A program made the position numbers and the translations under genes. Shown in pieces: positions 1-5,900 of a stretch of 8,976 bases of DNA (its first letter is position 1; every line of letters starts with the position of its first letter). The notes under the pieces were generated by a model, which made no database searches, was not told where the DNA came from, and saw only the letters and a list, made by a program, of their open reading frames with translations. Where the stretch lies: positions 1-8,976 of the forward strand of contig CALHBW010000177.1 of the NCBI GenBank assembly GCA_937930625.1. Direction: 5' to 3'. The stretch is from an uncultured Saprospiraceae bacterium. GTDB lineage: Bacteria > Bacteroidota > Bacteroidia > Chitinophagales > Saprospiraceae.

Positions 1-179
1 AAGGGTTTTCTCATAAAACGTATTTTCCTCCCCCCAACCCCCTCCAAAGGGGGACATATTACCTTGAAAATCAACCGACTCTCCCCCTTTGGAGGGGGTT
101 GGGGGGAGGAAAAGGGTAGATTTTACAATTTCTTATTTAACTGACTATCAGCGAATTATTTTTTTATGAGAAAACCCTT
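1..179. repeat. Nested inverted repeats with REP-like G/C-rich core
   Basis: Two inverted repeats lie one inside the other. The outer arms are 18 bp and perfect (1-18 against 162-179, beginning AAGGGTTTTC) and may continue left of the window. The inner arms are 32 bp and perfect (23-54 against 82-113) with a 27-nt loop. Each inner arm also contains a small self-complementary core of the form CCCCCTCCAAAGGGGG. Similar C-run/G-run motifs are familiar as intergenic REP-like repeats in Bacteroidota genomes; that is recalled, not searched. The G-rich strand (91-116) carries three long G-runs and might form a G-quadruplex. No open reading frame is supported here. It may be a dispersed repeat, a small non-autonomous element or a strong terminator; the sequence alone does not decide. 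Confidence 0.85.
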
Positions 180-186
180 CTTGAAC

Positions 187-250
187 AACACGACAACTCA
201 TCAACACGACAACTCATCAACCCATCAACTCGTCACCCCATCAACTCATT
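187..250. repeat. 8-bp tandem-word array at the recX 3' end
   Basis: Eight consecutive 8-bp words lie in register, mostly AACTCATC and AACACGAC with variants such as AACCCATC and ACCCCATC. The first four form two exact copies of a 16-bp unit. The array crosses the recX stop codon (233-235), so the last five RecX codons lie inside it. Read along the recX transcript the words are G/T-rich (GATGAGTT). This resembles the stop-proximal arms of the inverted arrays elsewhere in this window. No matching opposite arm is visible inside the window. Confidence 0.85.
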
Positions 251-715
251 CACCACTTCCCACACCAATCCCGATTCAAAGCCGCGTCGCATAGCGTGTT
301 CGGCGAGTTTGCCTTTTTGTTTGAATTTGGTATCCGGTTTCAGTGTTTTTTGTTTTTTTAGAATGATGTGTTCGAGGGTGGTATAGTAGTCGTTATCGTC
401 AATTTCTGTCATGCCTTTTTTGATACAATAAGCAGAAATATTTCGTCGTTTCAATTCTATTCGGATCTTGATGCGTCCCCAGCGTTTTATCCGAAACTTG
501 CCGCGTACATACGAGCGTGCAAAGCGTTCTTCATTCAAAAAATTATCTGCTATCAATTCCACCATAATCACCTCCAAATCATGCCCCCGCACACCCAAGT
601 CCAACAACTTCGAGCGCACCTCCTGATGACAACGGTCTTGATACGCACAATAGGCTTGCAACTTCTTCAGTGCAACATCGTGCGTAGGTGTAGGTGTGAA
701 TTTTTTTTCTTTCAT
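233..715 (-). CDS. recX: Regulatory protein RecX
   Basis: A 160-residue protein of the RecX family, which binds RecA filaments in the cytoplasm and modulates (usually inhibits) recombination and the SOS response. The family is built from three-helix repeats. The first is around residues 15-45, with the Bacteroidota-style stretch YCAYQDRCHQEVRSKLLDLG. The diagnostic second is around 55-93 (FLNEERFARSYVRGK, then RWGRIKIRIELKRRNIS). The third, around 105-155, is divergent. Length is normal for the family. The start ATG (713-715) is preceded by an A/T-rich leader without a Shine-Dalgarno sequence, as is usual in this phylum. The C-terminal residues NELMG are encoded by an 8-bp tandem repeat, so this tail has probably been remodelled by repeat turnover. 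It is divergent from the folding-factor genes, and recA is not in the window. Family assignment is firm; activity is inferred. Confidence 0.93.
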   Translation of the reverse strand: MKEKKFTPTPTHDVALKKLQAYCAYQDRCHQEVRSKLLDLGVRGHDLEVIMVELIADNFLNEERFARSYVRGKFRIKRWGRIKIRIELKRRNISAYCIKKGMTEIDDNDYYTTLEHIILKKQKTLKPDTKFKQKGKLAEHAMRRGFESGLVWEVVNELMG

Positions 716-725
716 ATTAATTTCA

Positions 726-977
726 TGGCTTCATTGTTTTATGCTTGTATTGTTCGATTGATACATTGGGAAGAAATTGTTGTTACTTAGTACACCGTCC
801 ATTAAATTTCTTTACATTTTTTGACGTTTATTTTGGAATGAATCGACCCAAAAATGACGCGAATACTCACTGTATTTAAGGAGCTTTTGGGGAAGAGTCA
901 TTTCAAAAGAAACACTCAAAAAAGTGAAGAAATTTATTGGACGGTGTACTTAGCCCAACAATCGAACCATGAAGCCA
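726..977. repeat. Intergenic inverted repeat interrupted by a MITE-like element
   Basis: Two matched blocks lie inverted on either side of the 791-948 element. TGGCTTCAT at 726-734 pairs with 969-977, and GTTCGATTG at 752-760 pairs with 959-967. The left arm has about 17 extra bases between the blocks. The recX-side arm ends 10 nt before the recX start codon. The sequence after the right arm (978-1007) continues with similar words (CCAACAATAAAGC). This looks like an older intergenic hairpin whose loop was later invaded. The arms are short, so confidence is moderate. Confidence 0.55.
791..948. mobile_element. MITE-like palindromic element, 158 bp
   Basis: Terminal inverted repeats of 22 bp (791-812 against 927-948, starting TACACCGTCC) match at all but one position. 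They are flanked by a 5-bp direct repeat, CTTAG, at 786-790 and 949-953, a plausible target-site duplication. A TA-only duplication is an alternative reading, because the ends are TA. Beyond the terminal repeats the complementarity continues imperfectly for roughly 30 more bases on each side, so nearly the whole element can fold into one hairpin. It has no coding capacity and would need a transposase supplied elsewhere. The transposon family cannot be assigned from the ends alone. Confidence 0.8.
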
Positions 978-1044
978 CAGAATAATCCAACAATAAAGCA
1001 ATAAAATCTCATTTTAACGATTATTTAAACCACATAAATACGGC

Positions 1045-1091
1045 AAAGATTTTGTTCCATTACGGTTTGCGTAATAAAATCTTTATTTTTG
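1045..1091 (+). promoter_or_regulatory. Candidate Bacteroidota-type promoter for the folding-factor run
   Basis: TATTTTTG at 1084-1091 matches the -7 box TAnnTTTG described for Bacteroidota sigma factor RpoD. TTTG boxes lie at 1051-1054 and 1066-1069, but their spacings of 29 and 14 bp do not fit the usual figure of about 20 bp, so the -33 element is uncertain. A 9-bp perfect inverted repeat (AAAGATTTT at 1045-1053, AAAATCTTT at 1076-1084) brackets the region and could be an operator or an unrelated hairpin. Transcription would start near 1098 and give a leader of about 155 nt that contains the 1107-1243 inverted array. Confidence 0.4.
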
Positions 1092-1106
1092 CCAACTTAT
1101 TAAACT

Positions 1107-1243
1107 AATGAGTGAATTTTGAATGAGCGAATGAGTGAATATTTAATGCAATAATGCCACAATATTTCTCCTCATTATCGCATTGTAGCATTTCAGCATT
1201 GTAGCATTAAAATTCACTCATTCACAATTCACTCATTCAAAAT
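1107..1243. repeat. Inverted array of 8-bp words before the double-parvulin gene
   Basis: The left part (1107-1161) runs in words of mainly 8 bp such as AATGAGTG and AATGAGCG, then changes to ATGCAATA-type words. The right part (1173-1243) mirrors this: first CATTGTAG and CATTTCAG words, then TTCACTCA words. Both the words and the change of word are therefore arranged in reverse complement, and each AATGAG/TTCACTC block contains one 7-bp word. The whole leader can fold into a long imperfect hairpin with a small loop near 1162-1172. The right arm ends 10 nt before the start codon at 1254; the gap is A-rich. Confidence 0.85.
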
Positions 1244-1253
1244 TAAATAAACG

Positions 1254-3212
1254 ATGACCAGACAAAACTTTATATTACTACTTGCTTTGCTAATATGTAG
1301 CGCGACGACCTACGCGCAGCCAAATGACGACATCCTGTTTACCGTAGGGGATGATATGGAAGTACCGGTGTCCGAATTTGAATATATTTACAAAAAGACG
1401 AACGCAGAAGAAGCGGATTTTAGCAAAGAATCGCTGGATGAATATTTGGATTTGTATAAAAAATTCAAACTCAAAGTCAGAAAAGCCCGCGAAATGGGCT
1501 TGGCAGACAAACCCGCTTTTGCAAAAGAATTGAATACCTACCGCCGCCAATTGTCGAGTACTTATTTGACAGATAAAGAAGTCAGCGAAAAACTTGTGCG
1601 CGAGGCATACGAACGCTCAAAAGAAGACGTGGAGATTCAGCATATCATGATTAAGATTGTTAATGATGATGCAGAAAAAGCCTTGGAAAAAATCACCGCC
1701 ATCCAACAAGAACTCAAAGACGGTGCAGATTTTGAAGCTGTGGCGCGCAAAAAATCGCAGCATGCCTCTCGCAAAGCGGGTGGCAAACTCGGCTATATCA
1801 CCGTACTCCAATTGCCCGATTTATACGACTTGGAAAGTGCAGCTTACGATACGCCTGTTGGTCAGGTATCTGACCCCGTGCTTACAGGAACAGGCTATCA
1901 TTTGATAAAGCCGCTTAGTCGCCGTCCCGCCAAAGGCGAAATGGACGCAGCACACATCCTCATTCGTGTGACCGATAAAATGACGGACGAAGAAAAAGCA
2001 GCTGCTGAAACCAAAATTCGCGACTTGCACAAACAATTGAAAGCAGGCGCAAGTTTTGCGACACTCGCCAAAGCCAATTCAGACGACAAAATTACCGCAG
2101 CCAATGGCGGTACAATCCCCCGTTTTGGTATCAATACATATGACCCTGTATTTGAAAATGCTGCATTTAATATTAAAAATGATGACGACATGACCGAGCC
2201 TGTCAAAAGTTCGGTAGGATGGCATATCATCAAACGCCTCGGAAAGCCTGATGTGAGTACGATAGAGAAGGCGAAGTCTATTTTATTGAGTAAGGTGAAA
2301 AAAGATGCACGATTCAAAGCTGCCGAAAATGCCGTCACCGAACGCATCAAAAGCGAGTCGGGTTTCAAATTTAATGAGGCAAACAAAACGGCTGCGATAA
2401 ATGCACTTGCTAATGACAAAGACTTCCTCAAACACAATTGGAAAGTACCAAAAGATGCGGACACCCGTGAACTTTTCTCAATGGGCGGCAAATCGGCTAC
2501 CGTAAATGACTTCCATCAATTTATGATACGCGAACGCAATGCACGTTTGCAAATGAGAAGAAGCGGCGCAAAAAAAGCTGCCGAAAATATGTTGACAAAA
2601 TTCATCGCTGACCAAGCGGTCGAATACGAAAAAACACAACTCGAAGATAAATACCCCGAATTCAAAGCCCTCATGCGCGAGTACGAAGAAGGTATTTTGC
2701 TCTTTGAAGCCACCAAGCAAGAAGTATGGGATAAGGCGTCTAAAGATGAAGATGGTTTGAAGGCATTTTACGAAAAAAATAAAACAAACTACGTGTGGGA
2801 TGACCGCGCAAAAATTACAACATACACCATCAATACCACCAACCCTAAAGTGTTGGCGAAAGTTGCCAGACTCGCCCGTAAAAAACCTGCTGCAACGGTC
2901 ATCGCCAAAATCAATAAAAAAGCCGAATTGGTCACCACAAAAGAAAGTACCGTAGAGCGTGAAAGCAATTCGACACTCAAAAACTTGGCTTGGCGAAAGG
3001 GCAGCGTAGCCAGCCCAATCGTTGAAAATAACAAAGCTACCCTCATCAAAATCGAAGAAGTTCTTCCGCCCGAACAAAAACCTTTCGATAAAGCGAGAGG
3101 TTACGTCGTGGCTGATTATCAGGAAGAACTCGAAAAACGTTGGGTTGCCGATTTAGCAAAACAGTACCCCATCAAAGTCAATCAGGAAGTATTTAAGAAG
3201 TTAGTTAAATAG
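1254..3212 (+). CDS. Periplasmic peptidyl-prolyl isomerase, two parvulin domains (PpiC/PpiD-like)
   Basis: A 652-residue secreted foldase/chaperone. Residues 1-21 form a signal peptide (hydrophobic stretch 6-16, cleavage probably at TTYA before Gln22). Residues 30-120 form a helical SurA/PpiD-like chaperone segment. Parvulin domain 1 spans about 126-221, with the first His in QHIMIK (His130), GGKLGY (176-181) and GYHLIK (His216). Parvulin domain 2 spans about 231-329, with AHILIRV (His234), GGTIPRFG (285-292) and GWHIIKRLG (His324). Both keep the paired histidines of active parvulins. The remaining C-terminal half (330-652) has a Lys-rich helical section and, near 500-602, what may be a third degenerate parvulin fold. 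It is first in a same-strand run with a lipoprotein gene (106-base gap) and surA. Substrates are probably outer-membrane or exported proteins, inferred from family and context. The start follows an A-rich leader. It could equally be named ppiC or ppiD, so no symbol is given. Confidence 0.92.
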   Translation: MTRQNFILLLALLICSATTYAQPNDDILFTVGDDMEVPVSEFEYIYKKTNAEEADFSKESLDEYLDLYKKFKLKVRKAREMGLADKPAFAKELNTYRRQLSSTYLTDKEVSEKLVREAYERSKEDVEIQHIMIKIVNDDAEKALEKITAIQQELKDGADFEAVARKKSQHASRKAGGKLGYITVLQLPDLYDLESAAYDTPVGQVSDPVLTGTGYHLIKPLSRRPAKGEMDAAHILIRVTDKMTDEEKAAAETKIRDLHKQLKAGASFATLAKANSDDKITAANGGTIPRFGINTYDPVFENAAFNIKNDDDMTEPVKSSVGWHIIKRLGKPDVSTIEKAKSILLSKVKKDARFKAAENAVTERIKSESGFKFNEANKTAAINALANDKDFLKHNWKVPKDADTRELFSMGGKSATVNDFHQFMIRERNARLQMRRSGAKKAAENMLTKFIADQAVEYEKTQLEDKYPEFKALMREYEEGILLFEATKQEVWDKASKDEDGLKAFYEKNKTNYVWDDRAKITTYTINTTNPKVLAKVARLARKKPAATVIAKINKKAELVTTKESTVERESNSTLKNLAWRKGSVASPIVENNKATLIKIEEVLPPEQKPFDKARGYVVADYQEELEKRWVADLAKQYPIKVNQEVFKKLVK

Positions 3213-3215
3213 TTT

Positions 3216-3308
3216 TTAGTTCGTAGTTCATGGTTTATAGTTCATAGTTCACGGTTTTATCGCTGCGAACTACCAACTATGAACTATGAACTACCAACTA
3301 TGAACTAA
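3216..3308. repeat. Inverted array of 7-bp words, six by six
   Basis: Six consecutive 7-bp words (types TAGTTCA, TGGTTTA) occupy the left arm from 3216, three bases after the stop codon of the upstream gene. Six reverse-complement 7-bp words (GAACTAT, CAACTAT, GAACTAC) occupy 3267-3308. A loop of about 9 nt (3258-3266) separates them. Aligned arm against arm, about 32 of 42 positions are complementary. The intergenic region is therefore almost entirely one hairpin. Its right arm ends 10 nt before the next start codon, and the gap is A-rich. Confidence 0.9.
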
Positions 3309-3318
3309 AAAAACACAC

Positions 3319-4167
3319 ATGAAATACGCACGCACTATTTTAACTGCACTTGCACTACTGTGCCTATACGCTTGTCAGCAACCGCAGACAACGAGCAATG
3401 ACGAACAGCCACTTGCCCGTGCGTATGGCGAAAGCTTGTATTTGTCAGATATGAAGGGCTTGATTAAGGAAAATACAACAGCAGCCGACAGCGCACTCAT
3501 TGTAAATGACCACGTTCAGACCTGGCTTAGGGATCGCGTACTTGCACATACGGCATCGGGCAGCGCAACAACAAACGAAAAAATTGAGCGACTCGTGAGC
3601 AATTATCGTTCTTCATTATTATTGAATGAATACAAACAGGAATTGCTCGAAAGCGAACTCGACACCACTGTGACGCTGGAAGAATTGCAGGCTTATTATG
3701 AGGAGAACAAACAAAAATATGAGCTGCAGGAAAAAATTGCACAAGGCATGTACGTTAAAATAGACCGCACCAAACCTTATGGCGACCTCAAACGTTGGTG
3801 GAAACTGAAGAAAGACAAGCACTACGACCAATTAGTGGAATTGGCACAAAAAGAGGCAGACGATTACATGTTGGATACCCTAAAATGGATAAGTTTAGAT
3901 GACTGGGAAGCGAAATTGCCCGAAGGCGCGTTTAAAGAAAAGTATTATGAAGATGATGAACGCGATATTTACGTAAAAAACAGAACGCATCGTTATTTCC
4001 TCAAAATTAATAAGGTCATCAGAAGAGGAAAAATTGCTCCAATGGAATACGTACAAGATGATATTTCAAAAATTATCCTGAAAAATAAAAAAAGCGACCT
4101 CATCTCCAGAAAACAAGAAGAATTGTATCAACAAGAACTTGAAAATAAAAACATTGAGGTTTATTAG
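3319..4167 (+). CDS. SurA-like lipoprotein without recognisable parvulin domain
   Basis: A 282-residue lipoprotein. The N-terminus has a lysine, a hydrophobic stretch (7-18) and a lipobox LYAC, with lipidated Cys19. A short polar linker follows (20-30). Residues 35-135 are helical and resemble the N-terminal chaperone segment of SurA/PpiD-type proteins (VNDHVQTWLRDRVLAHTA; EELQAYYEENKQKYEL). The middle part (140-235) shows no HIL motif and no GG-x-LGW motif, so parvulin catalysis is unlikely. The C-terminus (240-282) is a charged helix with VQDDISKIILKNKK. Small lipoproteins of this kind commonly sit between PpiC-like and SurA genes in Bacteroidota and are often annotated as peptidyl-prolyl isomerases; the sequence supports a holdase or accessory role better. 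It probably works with its two neighbours at the periplasmic face of a membrane. Which membrane is not clear from the sequence. Confidence 0.82.
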   Translation: MKYARTILTALALLCLYACQQPQTTSNDEQPLARAYGESLYLSDMKGLIKENTTAADSALIVNDHVQTWLRDRVLAHTASGSATTNEKIERLVSNYRSSLLLNEYKQELLESELDTTVTLEELQAYYEENKQKYELQEKIAQGMYVKIDRTKPYGDLKRWWKLKKDKHYDQLVELAQKEADDYMLDTLKWISLDDWEAKLPEGAFKEKYYEDDERDIYVKNRTHRYFLKINKVIRRGKIAPMEYVQDDISKIILKNKKSDLISRKQEELYQQELENKNIEVY

Positions 4168-4173
4168 TTCGTA

Positions 4174-4351
4174 GAGTTGATTGGGTTTATTGGTTTATTG
4201 GGTTGATTAGGTTGATTAGGTTGATTGAGTTATTAGGTGTTGATTTTTTTTGCAAAAAAATCTAATTTATCCTTTAACTAAATCAACTGAATACACTTAA
4301 TCAACCCAATCAACTAATCAACTCAGTCAACCGAATCAACTCAATAAACTC
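4174..4351. repeat. Inverted array of 9-bp words, eight by eight
   Basis: The left arm (4174-4245) is eight words, mostly 9 bp, of the type AGGTTGATT or GGGTTTATT, with two 8-bp words and one 11-bp word. The right arm (4281-4351) is eight words of the reverse-complement type, AATCAACTC and AATCAACCC, with one 8-bp word. The loop holds a second small hairpin, T-run against A-run (4242-4250 with 4254-4262). The left arm starts six bases after the upstream stop codon, and the right arm ends 10 nt before the surA start codon. The left arm almost lacks C and the right arm almost lacks G, so the transcript could form one long imperfect stem. Confidence 0.9.
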
Positions 4352-4361
4352 AAAAAAAGTT

Positions 4362-5717
4362 ATGCAGAAAATTATAATTACGGCGATAATTGCATTATCA
4401 GCCCTTTCCGGTCTCTACGCACAAGGCGAAATCCTTGATAGAATCATTGCGGTAGTCGATAGAGAAATTATCCTTCAATCTGATGTAGAGGAGCAATTTC
4501 GATTATTGGAAGCCCAACAAGGGAATGTGCCGCCCGAAGCCCGTTGCCTCATTGCTGATCAGTTATTAGTAAAATCTCTCTTACTGGCACAAGCAGAAAA
4601 AGACAGTGTAGAAGTCGGCGAAGAGGAAATCGACCAACAAATCAATTCGCGGGTGGACTATATCCTGTCGATGATGAATGGCGATATAGAGCAATTTGAG
4701 AAATACTACGAAATGAGTGTACTCGAATTGAAAGAAAAGTACCGTCGCGATATGAAAGCTCAATTGCTTTCTGACCGGATGCAATCTATGATTGTGCAAG
4801 AAGTCACCGTAACCCCTTCGGAGGTGCGCGAATTTTTCAATACTGTACCGGCGGATAGTTTGCCCTATTTCAGCGCGGAAGTCGAGTTGTCAGAATTGGT
4901 CGTGAAACCCGCTATCAATGATGAAGAACGACAGGCAGCATTGGACGAAATCACTGAATTGCGCCGCAAAGTGGTAGAAGATGGCGAAAGTTTCAGCAAA
5001 CTTGCCGAATCCAATTCAGACGACCCCGGCTCTGCCAAACAAGGCGGTTCGCTTGGTTGGGTGAAGCGTGGACAAATGGTGCCGGAGTTTGAAGCCGCAT
5101 TATTTAAGTTGAAAAACAAAGACATTTCGCCTGTCGTCAAGACGGAATTTGGTTATCACATCATTCAGGCAGTCGAGCGACGCGGCAACACGGTTTTTGC
5201 CCGTCATATCCTCGCAAAGCCTGAAATTACATTTGATGATACCCAAAAGGCAAAGGAAAAACTTGACTCTATTCGTATGCTGATAGTCAATGATTCTATG
5301 AGCTTCACACGGGCAGTAAAGATATTTTCGGAAGATGAAGAAAGCAAAAATAACGCGGGCATGTTGATTAATCCGCAGAGTGGAACGACACTCTACACCG
5401 TCGGCGATCTACCGACAGAAATCTATTTTGCGGTAGATGAAATGAAGGTTGGCGATATTTCCGACCCGCTTGAATATTACGATGCGCGTGGCGAAGTCCA
5501 TTACCGTATTATAAATATGCGCTCCTACACAGAACCGCACAAAGCAAATCTCGGAGACGACTATGCCAAAATTCAAAAAGCAGCCGTAGAGCAGAAAAAA
5601 GCTGCTTATATGAGCGATTGGATTGACAAAACGGCTGCCAAAACCTACATGATTATCAGCGACGATTACCGCCAATGCCCGAATATGAGCAAGTGGTTTG
5701 AGCATATCCCGCAGTAG
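4362..5717 (+). CDS. surA: Periplasmic chaperone/peptidyl-prolyl isomerase SurA
   Basis: A 451-residue SurA, the periplasmic chaperone that escorts unfolded outer-membrane proteins to the BAM machinery. Residues 1-20 are a signal peptide (cleavage LYA before Gln21). Residues 22-160 form the N-terminal chaperone domain, opening with the family signature ILDRIIAVVDREIILQSDVE. Parvulin domain 1 (about 172-272) has FSKLAESNSDDPGSAKQGG, LGWVKRGQMVPEFEAALF and GYHIIQ, but its first strand reads LSELVV where an HIL motif would be expected. Parvulin domain 2 (about 276-388) has the ARHILAKPE motif (His282), but the GG-x-LGW region is replaced by NAGMLINPQSG. The C-terminal helix (395-425) and last strand (CPNMSKWFEHIP) complete the chaperone core. 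Length is normal. It is last in the run, 194 bases after the lipoprotein gene, and a 40-bp palindrome follows its end. Family assignment is firm; the catalytic state of each domain is inferred from motifs. Confidence 0.94.
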   Translation: MQKIIITAIIALSALSGLYAQGEILDRIIAVVDREIILQSDVEEQFRLLEAQQGNVPPEARCLIADQLLVKSLLLAQAEKDSVEVGEEEIDQQINSRVDYILSMMNGDIEQFEKYYEMSVLELKEKYRRDMKAQLLSDRMQSMIVQEVTVTPSEVREFFNTVPADSLPYFSAEVELSELVVKPAINDEERQAALDEITELRRKVVEDGESFSKLAESNSDDPGSAKQGGSLGWVKRGQMVPEFEAALFKLKNKDISPVVKTEFGYHIIQAVERRGNTVFARHILAKPEITFDDTQKAKEKLDSIRMLIVNDSMSFTRAVKIFSEDEESKNNAGMLINPQSGTTLYTVGDLPTEIYFAVDEMKVGDISDPLEYYDARGEVHYRIINMRSYTEPHKANLGDDYAKIQKAAVEQKKAAYMSDWIDKTAAKTYMIISDDYRQCPNMSKWFEHIPQ

Positions 5718-5848
5718 GGGAAAACAAAAAAAAACGAAAGTAAATTATCGAAAAAAGAAAGTAGAAAGCTTATTGCTTCGTGTTTTTGCTAAGTTGTTGT
5801 ATGAATATTCGTTAGCTTGCGAATAAGGAAACTGTTCGAATATTTTTT

Positions 5849-5888
5849 GGTGCATTGAGAAGTTTTTTAAAAAACTTCTCAATGCACC
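5849..5888. terminator. Perfect 40-bp palindrome between convergent genes, probable bidirectional terminator
   Basis: Arms of 20 bp (GGTGCATTGAGAAGTTTTTT, then its exact reverse complement) meet with no spacer. It lies between the ends of surA (plus) and the YwqK-like gene (minus), where a shared terminator is expected. The T-run is inside the stem rather than after it, and the bases after the palindrome on either strand are not a clean U-tract, so it is not a textbook intrinsic terminator. A smaller inverted repeat lies just upstream (AATATTCG at 5804-5811 with 5837-5844). The remaining bases 5718-5803 show nothing recognisable. Confidence 0.6.
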
Positions 5889-5900
5889 TTTCAGATTCAA

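Noticed and set aside
187..250. CRISPR array from regular short repeats
   Set aside because: Repeat units are 6-9 bp with no unique spacers, and no cas genes are present.
368..790. 140-residue plus-strand open frame opposite recX
   Set aside because: It lies antisense to recX, shows no family features and ends in the intergenic repeat region; it is a shadow frame.
1898..3077. Long minus-strand open frames (about 197 and 199 residues) opposite the double-parvulin gene
   Set aside because: They are antisense to a gene with clear domains and a signal peptide, and their compositions look like complement translation.
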